A stretch of DNA of 64,000 nucleotides from Streptomyces sp. NBC_00690. GTDB lineage: Bacteria > Actinomycetota > Actinomycetes > Streptomycetales > Streptomycetaceae. Shown here piece after piece: positions 56,546 to 64,000 of the stretch. Position numbers and translations under genes: made by a program. Under the pieces are notes generated by a model. That model did not search any database, was not told the DNA's origin, and was given only the letters and a program-made list of their open reading frames with translations. The first letter of the stretch is position 1, and every line of letters starts with the position of its first letter. Location: positions 2,418,001 to 2,482,000 of the forward strand of contig NZ_CP109009.1 in the NCBI RefSeq assembly GCF_036226685.1, in the 5' to 3' direction.

Positions 56546-56779
56546 TCAGGCGGCTTCGTTCAGCTCCGATACGACGCTCAGGGCCGGCTGGCCCTGGTCG
56601 AGCAGCTCACGCCGCGGGCAGTTGCCCCGGCCGAGGATCGACTGGATGCGTCGCACACAGGACCCGCAGTCGGTGCCGGCTTTGCAGGCGGACGCTATTT
56701 GGCGCGGAGTGTGGGCGCCGGCGTCAGCGTGTTCCTTCACCTGCTTCTCGGTGATGCCGAAGCACGAGCAGACGTACAC
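56546..56779 (-). CDS. bfd: Bacterioferritin-associated ferredoxin (BFD-like [2Fe-2S])
   Basis: A 77-residue Bfd-like protein. The four cluster Cys are in VYVCSCFGITEKQ (C-x-C) and CKAGTDCGSCVRRI (C-x2-C), matching the BFD [2Fe-2S] domain. GTG 56779 (MYVCSCFG) follows GGGGAGG at 8-nt spacing; a GTG 9 bp earlier has no room for a ribosome site. It accepts electrons to reduce and release iron from bacterioferritin. An iron-box-like site lies upstream, so it is expected to be induced under iron limitation. Confidence 0.92.
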   Translation of the reverse strand: MYVCSCFGITEKQVKEHADAGAHTPRQIASACKAGTDCGSCVRRIQSILGRGNCPRRELLDQGQPALSVVSELNEAA

Positions 56780-56850
56780 GCGGGTCACCTCCCCGACGGG
56801 CCGATGGGTCTAGGGCGTGCCTTTTCCGATTGATCGTCCCGATTGATCGG

Positions 56851-56869
56851 TGAGGCAAACCTAACCTTA
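56851..56869 (-). promoter_or_regulatory. Iron box (DmdR1/IdeR-type) upstream of bfd
   Basis: On the minus strand the 19 bp read TAAGGTTAGGTTTGCCTCA, matching 14 of 19 positions of the TTAGGTTAGGCTAACCTAA palindrome bound by iron-dependent regulators DmdR1 and IdeR (16 if A/T exchanges are allowed). A -10-like TAGGTT lies within it. It is about 72 bp upstream of the bfd start. Confidence 0.85.
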
Positions 56870-56894
56870 CCCGCCTTGGGGGTGGCTGAAAACA

Positions 56895-56931
56895 GTGTGG
56901 GGCACGTATCACATGGATACGTGCCCCACAC
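56895..56931 (-). terminator. Perfect 16-bp terminator hairpin after DAHP synthase
   Basis: GTGTGGGGCACGTATC (56895-56910) and GATACGTGCCCCACAC (56916-56931) pair without mismatch around ACATG. On the minus strand it follows the DAHP synthase stop by 24 bp and is followed by TGTTTTC. It also isolates the bfd promoter from readthrough. Confidence 0.9.
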
Positions 56932-56955
56932 CTCTGTCAAAGCCCGCTGATCAGC

Positions 56956-58302
56956 TCACTGGTCGCGGTACATCTCGGCCACGAGGAAGGCCAGGTCCAG
57001 CGACTGGCTGCGGTTCAGCCGGGGGTCGCAGGCCGTCTCGTACCGCTGGTGGAGGTCGTCGACGAAGATCTCGTCGCCACCGCCCACGCACTCGGTGACA
57101 TCGTCACCGGTCAGCTCGACATGGATGCCGCCGGGGTGGGTGCCGAGTGCCTTGTGGACCTCGAAGAAGCCCTTGACCTCGTCGAGGACGTCGTCGAACC
57201 GTCGCGTCTTGTGGCCGGATGCGGCCTCGAAGGTGTTGCCGTGCATCGGGTCTGTGACCCAGGCGACGGTCGCACCCGACGCGGTGACCTTCTCGACCAG
57301 CTCCGGAAGCTTGTCGCGGACCTTGTCGGCGCCCATGCGGACGATGAAGGTCAGCCGGCCCGGCTCCCGGTCGGGGTCGAGACGGTCGATGTACTGGAGG
57401 GCGTCGTCCACCGTGGTGGTCGGGCCCAACTTGATGCCGATGGGGTTGCGGATCTTCGAAGCGAACTCGATGTGCGCCCCGTCCAGCTGACGGGTGCGCT
57501 CGCCGATCCAGACCATGTGGCCGGAAACGTCGTACAAGTGGCCCGTGCGCGAGTCGATCCGCGTCAGTGCCGACTCATAGTCGAGCAGCAGCGCCTCGTG
57601 CGAGGCGAAGAACTCCACCGTGCGGAACTCCGCGGGATCGGTGCCGCACGCCTCCATGAAGTTGAGGGCGTTGTCGATCTCGCGGGCGAGCTGCTCGTAG
57701 CGCTGCCCGGACGGGGAGGACTTCACGAAGTCCTGGTTCCAGGCGTGCACCTGGCGCAGGTCCGCGTAGCCACCGGTGGTGAAGGCGCGCACCAGGTTGA
57801 GCGTGGCCGCGGAGGCGTTGTACATCCGCTTCAGCCGCTCGGGGTCCGGGACACGGGCCGCTTCGGTGAAGTCAAAGCCGTTGACGGAGTCGCCGCGGTA
57901 GGTCGGCAGCGTCAGGCCGTCACGGGTCTCGGTCGGCTTGGAACGCGGCTTCGAGTACTGGCCCGCGATACGGCCGACCTTCACCACGGGCACGGATGCC
58001 GCGTAGGTGAGGACCGCCCCCATCTGGAGCAGGGTCTTCAGCTTGGCACGGATGTCGTCGGCGCCCACGGCTTCGAAGGACTCGGCACAGTCGCCGCCCT
58101 GGAGAAGGAATGCCTCTCCGCGGGCGACGGCCGCCATCCGGGCGCGCAGTTGGTCGCACTCCCCCGCGAAGACCAGCGGGGGGTAGCTCTCCAGCTCGGC
58201 GACGACCCCGCGAAGAGCTTCGGGATCGGGATACTCGGGCTGCTGCGCGGCAGGCAGGTTTCGCCAGGTGGGCACCGGGGCAGCTGAGCTCTCAACGTTC
58301 AT
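56956..58302 (-). CDS. Class II DAHP synthase (shikimate pathway)
   Basis: A 448-residue type II 3-deoxy-D-arabino-heptulosonate 7-phosphate synthase, the first enzyme of aromatic synthesis. Signatures: FAGECDQLRARMAAV, AFLLQGGDCAESFEAV, RIAGQYSKPRSKPTET, HEALLLDYESALTR, IGIKLGPTTTVDDALQYIDR, WVTDPMHGNTFEAASGHKTR and GGIHVELTGDDVTECVGG. This plant-like class is standard in actinobacteria. ATG 58302 is chosen; a GTG 6 bp earlier is possible. It diverges from the trp attenuator and the anthranilate synthase gene, joining two steps of the Trp route in one locus. Confidence 0.95.
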   Translation of the reverse strand: MNVESSAAPVPTWRNLPAAQQPEYPDPEALRGVVAELESYPPLVFAGECDQLRARMAAVARGEAFLLQGGDCAESFEAVGADDIRAKLKTLLQMGAVLTYAASVPVVKVGRIAGQYSKPRSKPTETRDGLTLPTYRGDSVNGFDFTEAARVPDPERLKRMYNASAATLNLVRAFTTGGYADLRQVHAWNQDFVKSSPSGQRYEQLAREIDNALNFMEACGTDPAEFRTVEFFASHEALLLDYESALTRIDSRTGHLYDVSGHMVWIGERTRQLDGAHIEFASKIRNPIGIKLGPTTTVDDALQYIDRLDPDREPGRLTFIVRMGADKVRDKLPELVEKVTASGATVAWVTDPMHGNTFEAASGHKTRRFDDVLDEVKGFFEVHKALGTHPGGIHVELTGDDVTECVGGGDEIFVDDLHQRYETACDPRLNRSQSLDLAFLVAEMYRDQ

Positions 58303-58511
58303 CGTCACGCTCTTTAGGTTACGACGTTGCCGGGCCGTACTCCCCGGCCGCTCACACTCTGGACAGCGATCCTCCCGGCTTCCGACCGCCTCCATGGGAG
58401 CACGGGCGTGCGATGGGGCGGATGGGGCGCGACTTTGGCGCATCTTCCGGGCGCGAGGTGGTTTTGGTCACAGCCGTTCGGCGCGACCCCCCGTGCGCTA
58501 CAGTTCCCGGC

Positions 58512-58568
58512 GTGACCGCACATGTGCAGCAGAACTGGTGGTGGACCGCTCACTCGGCGGCCCACTGA
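58512..58568 (+). CDS. trpL: trp leader peptide
   Basis: An 18-codon reading frame, GTG-initiated, encoding V-T-A-H-V-Q-Q-N-W-W-W-T-A-H-S-A-A-H. Three consecutive Trp codons (TGG TGG TGG, 58536-58544) are the attenuation sensor. A TACAGT box (58499-58504) lies 7 bp upstream of the GTG, so translation is probably leaderless. Similar leaders are known before Streptomyces trp genes. Confidence 0.92.
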   Translation: MTAHVQQNWWWTAHSAAH

Positions 58569-58596
58569 CTGCGCACGGCGCAATCGGATTTCACAC

Positions 58597-58617
58597 AGGC
58601 CGCCCGAGGGGCGGCCT
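58597..58617 (+). terminator. trp attenuator hairpin
   Basis: AGGCCGCCC (58597-58605) and GGGCGGCCT (58609-58617) form a 9-bp stem with a 3-nt loop, followed by TCGGTGTTTCC. It sits between the trp leader peptide and the anthranilate synthase start, so it should terminate transcription when Trp-tRNA is abundant. The competing antiterminator is not resolved by eye. Confidence 0.85.
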
Positions 58618-58678
58618 TCGGTGTTTCCGCAGTGAAACCGGCCGTTCCTCCTCCCTCTCACTGGAAGGAACAGCCCGG

Positions 58679-60574
58679 ATGGCAACCGCCGCGACCCCCG
58701 TGCACAACCTCGCCCGGCTCCTCGACGACGACTGTCCGCCCTTCGCCCTGCTGCGCAGACGCACCCCCGGTCACGATCAGGACCTGGTGGAGGTACTGAT
58801 CGGCTCGGTGCGGGAGGTCGAAACCCTCGCCGAGATCCCGGTCTCAACGCGCCCCTCCCTCGCACTGGTCCCGTTCCGGCAGATCGCTGAGCGCGGCTTC
58901 GAGGTCCACGACGACGGGACGCCACTGAGCGTGCTGATCGCGGACGAGTCCTGGGCGCTTCCGCTCGACGAGGCACTGCGGACGCTGCCCGCGCACGCGG
59001 TGACCGTCGCATCGGGCGCCTTCGACATCGGGGACGCCGAGTACGCCGATGTCGTGCGCCGGGTGATCGAGGACGAGATCGGACAGGGCGAGGGGGCGAA
59101 CTTCGTGATCCGCCGCACCTTCACCGGTGAGATCCCCGGGTTCGGACGGGCGGACGCACTGGCCCTGTTCCGACGGTTGCTGGCCGGGGAGCGCGGCGCG
59201 TACTGGACCTTCGTGGTGCACACCGGGGAGCGCACGCTGGTCGGTGCCAGCCCGGAAGTGCACGTGCGGATGAGCGGCGAGACCGTGGTGATGAATCCGA
59301 TCAGCGGCACGTTCCGCTATCCGCCCGAGGGTCCCGACCCCGAAGCGCTGCTGCGCTTCCTCGACGACGCCAAGGAGCGCGATGAACTGTCGATGGTCGT
59401 CGACGAGGAACTGAAGATGATGTGCACCGTCGGCGACCGGGGCGGGGTCGTCGTCGGCCCGCGGCTCAAGGAGATGGCGCACCTCGCCCACACCGAGTAC
59501 GAACTGCGCGGTCGCTCCTCGCTGGATGTGCGCGAGGTGCTGAAGGAGACGATGTTCGCGGCGACGGTCACCGGATCGCCGGTGCAGAACGCCTGTCGGG
59601 TCATCCGCCGGTACGAGGCGGGGGGTCGCGGCTACTACGCGGGCGCGCTCGCCCTCCTCGGCGTCGACGCGGGAGGGCAGCAGACGCTGGACTCCCCCAT
59701 CGCGATCCGCACGGCCGACATCTCCGCCGAAGGTCGGGTGCGGGTGGCGGTCGGAGCCACGCTGGTGCGCCATTCGGACCCCTTGGCCGAGGTGGCCGAG
59801 ACGCATGCCAAAGCGGCCGGGGTGCTCGCGGCGCTCGGCGTGGGCCCGCAGCGCCGCGAGGCGGGACCCGAGCGCCCCCGGCTGGCCGACGACCCCCGGG
59901 TACAGGCGGCCCTGAAATCCCGGCGGGCATCGCTCGCCCCGTTCTGGCTGCGGATGCAGGAGCGCGCTGCCGAGCCCACGGGGCACGCCCTGATGATCGA
60001 CGGCGAGGACACCTTCACCGCGATGCTGTCGCATCTGCTGCGCTCCACTGGGTTGGAGGTCACCGTGCGGCGCTTCGACGAGCCGGGGCTGCGGGAAGCG
60101 GCACTGGCCCACCCGGGACCGGTGGTGCTGGGCCCGGGGCCGGGCGATCCCACCGATGCGTCCGACCCGAAGATGCAGGTGCTGCGGGCGCTGACGACCG
60201 AGCTGCTGGCGGGCCCTCCCCGTGGGCTGCTGGGCGTGTGTCTGGGACACGAGCTGATCGCCGCGGAGCTGGGCTTGCCGGTCGTACGGAAGGCGGAGCC
60301 GTACCAGGGCGCACAGGAGCGCGTCGAACTGTTCGGACACGAGAGGACCGTCGGCTTCTACAACAGTTTCACCGCCCGGTGCGACGACCGGATGGCCGCG
60401 GAACTCATGGGGCGGGGTGTGGAGACGGCACGTGATCCACTGACCGGGGACGTCCATGCGATGCGGGCGGCCACCTTCGCCTCGGTGCAGTTCCATCCCG
60501 AGTCGGTGCTGACCCTGGACGGCCCGGCGGTGGTCGCGGAGTTGTTGGCGGCCACGGCGCTGCCACGCGGCTGA
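58679..60574 (+). CDS. trpE: Anthranilate synthase, fused TrpE-TrpG
   Basis: A 631-residue fusion of the chorismate-binding component I (about 1-430) and the glutamine amidotransferase component II (about 440-631). Component I shows RRTFTGEIPGF, NPISGTFRYPPEG, DELSMVVDEELKMM and FAATVTGSPVQNACRVIRRY. Component II has the catalytic Cys in LLGVCLGHELIAAELG and the His/Glu in SVQFHPESVLTL. It converts chorismate and glutamine to anthranilate. GGAAGGAA precedes ATG 58679. Attenuation upstream shows control by Trp. Such fusions also occur in antibiotic clusters, but the attenuator suggests a role in Trp supply. Confidence 0.94.
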   Translation: MATAATPVHNLARLLDDDCPPFALLRRRTPGHDQDLVEVLIGSVREVETLAEIPVSTRPSLALVPFRQIAERGFEVHDDGTPLSVLIADESWALPLDEALRTLPAHAVTVASGAFDIGDAEYADVVRRVIEDEIGQGEGANFVIRRTFTGEIPGFGRADALALFRRLLAGERGAYWTFVVHTGERTLVGASPEVHVRMSGETVVMNPISGTFRYPPEGPDPEALLRFLDDAKERDELSMVVDEELKMMCTVGDRGGVVVGPRLKEMAHLAHTEYELRGRSSLDVREVLKETMFAATVTGSPVQNACRVIRRYEAGGRGYYAGALALLGVDAGGQQTLDSPIAIRTADISAEGRVRVAVGATLVRHSDPLAEVAETHAKAAGVLAALGVGPQRREAGPERPRLADDPRVQAALKSRRASLAPFWLRMQERAAEPTGHALMIDGEDTFTAMLSHLLRSTGLEVTVRRFDEPGLREAALAHPGPVVLGPGPGDPTDASDPKMQVLRALTTELLAGPPRGLLGVCLGHELIAAELGLPVVRKAEPYQGAQERVELFGHERTVGFYNSFTARCDDRMAAELMGRGVETARDPLTGDVHAMRAATFASVQFHPESVLTLDGPAVVAELLAATALPRG

Positions 60575-60674
60575 TGGCCCGGGGTGCGGGGGCGTCCCCG
60601 GCGGCCCCGCACCCGCGTCCGCCGGATGAGTCCGTCTCCGGATCGGCCCGTCTGCCGGACGTCCTTCTGTCGGA

Positions 60675-61673
60675 TCAGCCCGCCTTGGGCACGAGGAAGT
60701 TCTCGCTGCGCCGACCGGCCACGTAGTCATTGACGTTCTGTACGGTCGCGGCGACGATCTGGCCCACCGCGTCCTTCGTGTAGTACGCCTGGTGCGAGGT
60801 GACGAGGACGTGGGGGAAGGTGACCAGTCGGGCCAGGGTGTCGTCCTCGATGGGCTCCAAGGACTTGTCGAGGAAGAAGAGCCCGGCCTCCGCCTCGTAC
60901 ACATCGAGCCCCACGCCGGTGAACCTGCCCTTGCGCAACTCGCCCACCAGGGCTTCCGTGTCGATCAGTCCACCGCGGCTGGAGTTGACGAGGATGGCGT
61001 CGTCCTTCATGGCGCGCAGCGCGTCCCGGCCGATCAGATGGTGGGTGGCGGGCAGCAGGGGCACATGGAGACTGACGAGGTCGGCGGACGCGAGCAGTTC
61101 GTCCTTGTCGACGTACCGCATGCCGAGTTCGACGCAGGCCGGGTTCTCCGTGATGTCCCAGCCCAATAGGTTCATTCCACAGCCATGGGCGATTCGGGTG
61201 AATGCCTCACCGATCTTTCCGGTGCCGATCACTCCGGCCGTCCGACCGTGAAGATCACGTCCCATGAGTCCGTCGAGACGAAAGTCGAAATCGCGGGTGC
61301 GGGCGGAGGCACGAACAATTCTGCGGTTGACCGCCATGGCCAGCGTCCAGGCGAACTCGGCCACGGAGTAGGGCGAGTAGAAGGAGACCCGGGCAATGGT
61401 CAAACCCAGCCGCTCGGCCACTTCAAGATCGATATTATTGAATCCTGTGGAACGTTGAGCGATCATGGTGGTTCCGCCGACCGCCAGGGTTTGCAGCACT
61501 CGACCACTGAGGTTGGCGTTGACGCTCGTGGAGATCGTTTCATAGCCGGCGGCGATGGGAGCCGTGTCCTGCGTGAGGAAAACCTCCACGCAGCGGACGT
61601 CATGGAGTCCTGCAAATGCCCGCTCGATCAGGGGTTTCTCATCCGCCTGCACCCCGAAGGCAAGGATGTCCAC
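60675..61673 (-). CDS. D-lactate dehydrogenase-like 2-hydroxyacid dehydrogenase
   Basis: A 332-residue NAD-dependent D-2-hydroxyacid dehydrogenase, closest in motif to fermentative D-lactate dehydrogenase. TMIAQRSTGFNNIDLEVAER is the N-terminal family signature; the NAD loop is GVIGTGKIGEAF (about 147-158). The catalytic Arg is in VNSSRGGLIDTEAL, and the Glu and His in YEAEAGLFF and VTSHQAYYT. GTG 61673 follows GGAGGA. It lies just downstream of pfkA with a tandem repeat between. The role may be NADH reoxidation at low oxygen, by analogy. Confidence 0.9.
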   Translation of the reverse strand: MDILAFGVQADEKPLIERAFAGLHDVRCVEVFLTQDTAPIAAGYETISTSVNANLSGRVLQTLAVGGTTMIAQRSTGFNNIDLEVAERLGLTIARVSFYSPYSVAEFAWTLAMAVNRRIVRASARTRDFDFRLDGLMGRDLHGRTAGVIGTGKIGEAFTRIAHGCGMNLLGWDITENPACVELGMRYVDKDELLASADLVSLHVPLLPATHHLIGRDALRAMKDDAILVNSSRGGLIDTEALVGELRKGRFTGVGLDVYEAEAGLFFLDKSLEPIEDDTLARLVTFPHVLVTSHQAYYTKDAVGQIVAATVQNVNDYVAGRRSENFLVPKAG

Positions 61674-61704
61674 GACTTCCTCCAGGAATGAGAGCTGCGG
61701 GCCG

Positions 61705-61733
61705 GATATCGCGAAGGGTCCAGATATCGCGAA
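61705..61733. repeat. Direct 11-bp repeats upstream of the dehydrogenase gene
   Basis: GATATCGCGAA occurs at 61705-61715 and 61723-61733, 18 bp apart start to start. On the minus strand it reads TTCGCGATATC twice. The repeats sit 32-60 bp upstream of the D-lactate dehydrogenase start, where a regulator would bind. It does not match the Rex operator known for ldh genes. Confidence 0.65.
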
Positions 61734-61774
61734 TATACGACCCGCAGCCCGGTGGCGCCGTTCAGCGTTGTGGA

Positions 61775-62803
61775 TCAGCCGAAGAACACTCCGGCTTCCT
61801 CGTAGAGCTTCGGGTCGACGGTCTTGAGCTTGGAGGTCGCGTCCACGATCGGGACCCGGACGATGTCGGTGCCCTGGAGGGCGACCATCTTGCCGAAGTC
61901 GCCGTCCCGCACCGCGTCGATCGCGTGCAGCCCGAAGCGGGTCGCCAGCCAGCGGTCGAAGGCACTGGGTGTGCCCCCGCGCTGAACATGGCCGAGAACC
62001 GTCGTACGAGCCTCCTTGCCCGTACGGGCCTCGATCTGCTTCGACAACCACTCGCCGACTCCGGAGAGCCGCACATGGCCGAAGGAGTCGAGTGAGCCGT
62101 CCTTGAGCACCGCATCGCCGTCCTTGGGCATGGCGCCCTCGGCGACCACGACGATCGGGGCATAGGTGGCTCTGAAACGCGAGGTCACCCACTTGCAGAC
62201 CTGGTCGACGTCGAAGCGCTGCTCCGGGATGAGGATGACGTTCGCTCCACCCGCGAGACCCGAGTGGAGCGCGATCCACCCTGCGTGCCGGCCCATCACC
62301 TCCACCACGAGCACGCGCATGTGCGACTCGGCCGTGGTGTGCAGTCGGTCGATCGCCTCGGTGGCGATGCCGACTGCGGTATCGAATCCAAAGGTGTAGT
62401 CGGTGGCGGAAAGATCATTGTCGATGGTCTTCGGGACCCCGACACAGGGAATTCCGTACTCGCCCGAGAGCGTTGTCGCGACGCCGAGGGTGTCCTCGCC
62501 GCCAATTGCGATCAGTGCATCGACCTCGTGCTTTGCAAGATTTTCCTTGATCCGCCGAACACCGTCTTCTGCTTTGAGCGGGTTGGTGCGGGAGGAGCCG
62601 AGAATGGTGCCACCGCGAGGCAGAATGCCGCGAACTGCCGCGATGTCGAGCGGGATCGTGTCACCTTCGAGCGGTCCGCGCCATCCATCGCGGAAACCGA
62701 CGAACTCGTACGCGTACTCCTGAATGCCCTTCCGGACAGCGCCACGGATGACGGCGTTGAGGCCGGGGCAGTCGCCGCCCCCGGTCAGTACTCCTACGCG
62801 CAT
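61775..62803 (-). CDS. pfkA: 6-phosphofructokinase
   Basis: A 342-residue PfkA of the group III/mixed type. The N-terminus is MRVGVLTGGGDCPGLNAVIR; the substrate loop is PKTIDND (124-130). Two positions decide the phosphoryl donor: here the E. coli Gly104 position is Asp104 (GGEDT, 101-105) and the Gly124 position is a Lys (VGVPKTID). Both residues are those of PPi-dependent enzymes. Yet closely similar S. coelicolor enzymes are reported to use ATP, so the donor is open. It is 101 bp upstream of the D-lactate dehydrogenase gene on the same strand. Confidence 0.94.
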   Translation of the reverse strand: MRVGVLTGGGDCPGLNAVIRGAVRKGIQEYAYEFVGFRDGWRGPLEGDTIPLDIAAVRGILPRGGTILGSSRTNPLKAEDGVRRIKENLAKHEVDALIAIGGEDTLGVATTLSGEYGIPCVGVPKTIDNDLSATDYTFGFDTAVGIATEAIDRLHTTAESHMRVLVVEVMGRHAGWIALHSGLAGGANVILIPEQRFDVDQVCKWVTSRFRATYAPIVVVAEGAMPKDGDAVLKDGSLDSFGHVRLSGVGEWLSKQIEARTGKEARTTVLGHVQRGGTPSAFDRWLATRFGLHAIDAVRDGDFGKMVALQGTDIVRVPIVDATSKLKTVDPKLYEEAGVFFG

Positions 62804-63224
62804 GGATACTTCCCTTCGCCTGAATGGGCCCCAAAACCGTCTTCTGCTGGGGGGCCCAGAACGGCAACGCTAGTGGTGAAACGCGTCACCGTGGGATGCG
62901 AGGGATAGCCAATTCCCGCGCGAATTAAGGCCGTTGAAGCACTGCATAGAGGAGCTTTTTCACTCTTACGAGCGGGGTGGTGCTCGCACGCCCACCACCA
63001 CCCGGGCGTGGATAGGGCGCACGCCGGCGGGCGAACGAGATCACAGCGCGCAAAGGGAGGCAAGAAGGGCGGCCTGCCCCGGGGTCACGACGCCCGGCGC
63101 GGCGGTTGCCGAAACGCGCCACCGAAACGGCAGTGCGGCGCCCCCGTCCAGGGACGCCGCACCGATGCGGAGAAGGTCTGCCGGGCGCGCCGGAGCGCTC
63201 ACAGGCCCGGCACGGCCATGGAGG
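62804..63224. other. Intergenic region upstream of pfkA
   Basis: About 420 bp between pfkA and the response-regulator gene. It contains a pfkA promoter region (AT-richer part at 62880-62970) and no convincing gene. I see no strong hairpin, repeat or operator. Confidence 0.4.
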
Positions 63225-63959
63225 CTACCGACGACCGCCTCGGGGGGTACGGAAGCTGCCCGGGTGTCCGGGGCTGTCGGGGCCGTCCGGGGTGTCGATG
63301 CCACGCTCTATCGCATAGCGCACCAGTTCCACCCGGTTGTGCAGTTGCAGCTTGCCCAGGGTGTTCTGGACATGGTTCTGCACCGTGCGGTGCGAGATGA
63401 CCAGCCGCTCCGCGATCTGCTTGTACGAGAGCCCCTTGGCGACCAGCCGCAGCACCTCGGTCTCCCGGTCGGTCAGCTGCGGAGCCTTGGGCTCGTCCGC
63501 CCCCGCCGCGGGGACGGGCTCCGTGGCCAGCCTGCGGTACTCGCCGAGCACCAGCCCGGCCAGGCCCGGGGTGAAGACCGCGTCGCCGACGGCCGTCCGG
63601 CGCACGGCATCGGTCAGCTCCTGTGTGCTCGCGGACTTCAGCAGATAGCCCGTCGCACCCGACTTCACCGCCTCCAACACATCCGCGTGCTCACCACTGG
63701 CCGACAGCACCAGCACCCGCACCCCCGGCAGCGCCCCGACCACTTCCTTGCACACCTGCACTCCGGGGAGTTCGGGAAGGTTGAGATCGAGTACGAGGAC
63801 GTCCGGCACGGTCGCCTTGGCGCGGTGCACCGCCTGTCGGCCGTCACCGGCCGTGGCCACCACGTCGAACCCGGCCGCAGCCAGATCGCGGGCGACCGCG
63901 TCCCGCCACATCGGATGGTCGTCGACGACCATCACCCTGACCGTCTGCTCTTCCGTCAT
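63225..63959 (-). CDS. NarL/LuxR-family response regulator
   Basis: A 244-residue two-component response regulator. The receiver domain begins VRVMVVDDHPMWRDAVAR, with the phosphoacceptor Asp in VLVLDLNLPELPG and the conserved Lys in GYLLKSASTQEL. The C-terminal HTH is LTDRETEVLRLVAKGLSYKQ followed by IAERLVISHRTVQNH. ATG 63959 follows GGAAGG at 9 nt; an ATG 30 bp upstream is possible and would belong to an overlap with a histidine-kinase gene beyond the window edge. The partner kinase and targets cannot be seen. Confidence 0.93.
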   Translation of the reverse strand: MTEEQTVRVMVVDDHPMWRDAVARDLAAAGFDVVATAGDGRQAVHRAKATVPDVLVLDLNLPELPGVQVCKEVVGALPGVRVLVLSASGEHADVLEAVKSGATGYLLKSASTQELTDAVRRTAVGDAVFTPGLAGLVLGEYRRLATEPVPAAGADEPKAPQLTDRETEVLRLVAKGLSYKQIAERLVISHRTVQNHVQNTLGKLQLHNRVELVRYAIERGIDTPDGPDSPGHPGSFRTPRGGRR

Positions 63960-64000
63960 CTCCCGCTGCCTTCCCCCGTCGAACTTCATCGCTCTCGGTG

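Noticed and set aside
58844..60904. 686-codon minus-strand frame over the anthranilate synthase gene
   Set aside because: It is antisense to a fused TrpE-TrpG with all motifs intact.

Overview
The window is high-GC chromosomal DNA from a streptomycete or a very close actinomycete. It carries the whole division and cell wall (dcw) cluster in Streptomyces order, together with typical Streptomyces neighbours: a DivIVA with a Gln/Gly/Met-rich insert, a DUF3040 protein, a SAV_6107-type HEPN protein, a PASTA kinase, an Rv2175c-type protein and a class II DAHP synthase. Many starts are GTG, and there are several stop/start overlaps and leaderless-looking promoters. I see no mobile elements, tRNA, rRNA or CRISPR arrays. 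It reads as conserved core chromosome.

Layout. 0.16-5.9 kb, minus strand: SDR oxidoreductase, Na+/H+ antiporter, GNAT acetyltransferase, RluD-type pseudouridine synthase, lspA and a DksA/TraR zinc-finger protein with a histone-H1-like Lys/Ala tail. 6.2-9.6 kb, plus strand: a T-box riboswitch and ileS. 9.9-28.5 kb, minus strand, transcribed from 28.5 down to 9.9: rsmH, ftsL, ftsI, murE, murF, mraY, murD, ftsW, murG, ftsQ, ftsZ, pgeF, yggS-type, sepF, yggT-type, divIVA. These genes make lipid II, assemble the divisome and direct polar growth. mraZ, ftsA, murC and ddl are absent from this block.

28.8-34.4 kb, plus strand: beta-carbonic anhydrase, then a MoxR / DUF58 / transglutaminase operon. 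34.8-37.2 kb, minus strand: DUF3040, a methyltransferase and a HEPN protein. 37.3-41.0 kb, plus strand: a strong inverted-repeat operator, a motif-degenerate ABC ATPase, a YhgE/Pip membrane protein and a TetR regulator. After a gene-free 0.5 kb with a C-run array and two hairpins come a DUF4126 membrane protein and a phytoene-desaturase-like flavoprotein.

43.7-48.7 kb, minus strand: a Tyr/Gln-rich membrane protein, metF, thiE, an Rv2175c-type DNA-binding protein, a ferredoxin-reductase-like flavoprotein and a small hypothetical. 48.7-51.1 kb, plus strand: a TPP riboswitch and thiO-thiS-thiG. 51.3-55.1 kb: PASTA Ser/Thr kinase, endonuclease IV, and a His-rich DUF4396 membrane protein behind a CsoR-like operator. 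55.2-56.9 kb: a molybdopterin oxidoreductase, bacterioferritin and its ferredoxin Bfd with an iron box. 57-60.6 kb: class II DAHP synthase diverging from a Trp attenuator (WWW leader peptide) and a fused anthranilate synthase. 60.7-64 kb, minus strand: D-lactate-type dehydrogenase, phosphofructokinase and a NarL/LuxR response regulator.

The least explained parts are the degenerate ABC/YhgE/TetR module, the His-rich DUF4396 gene with its metal-type operator, the DksA/histone-tail fusion, the phosphofructokinase with PPi-type signature residues, the structured thiE leader without a TPP riboswitch, and the C-run array near 41.1 kb. All functions are inferred from sequence features read by eye; no database search was run.
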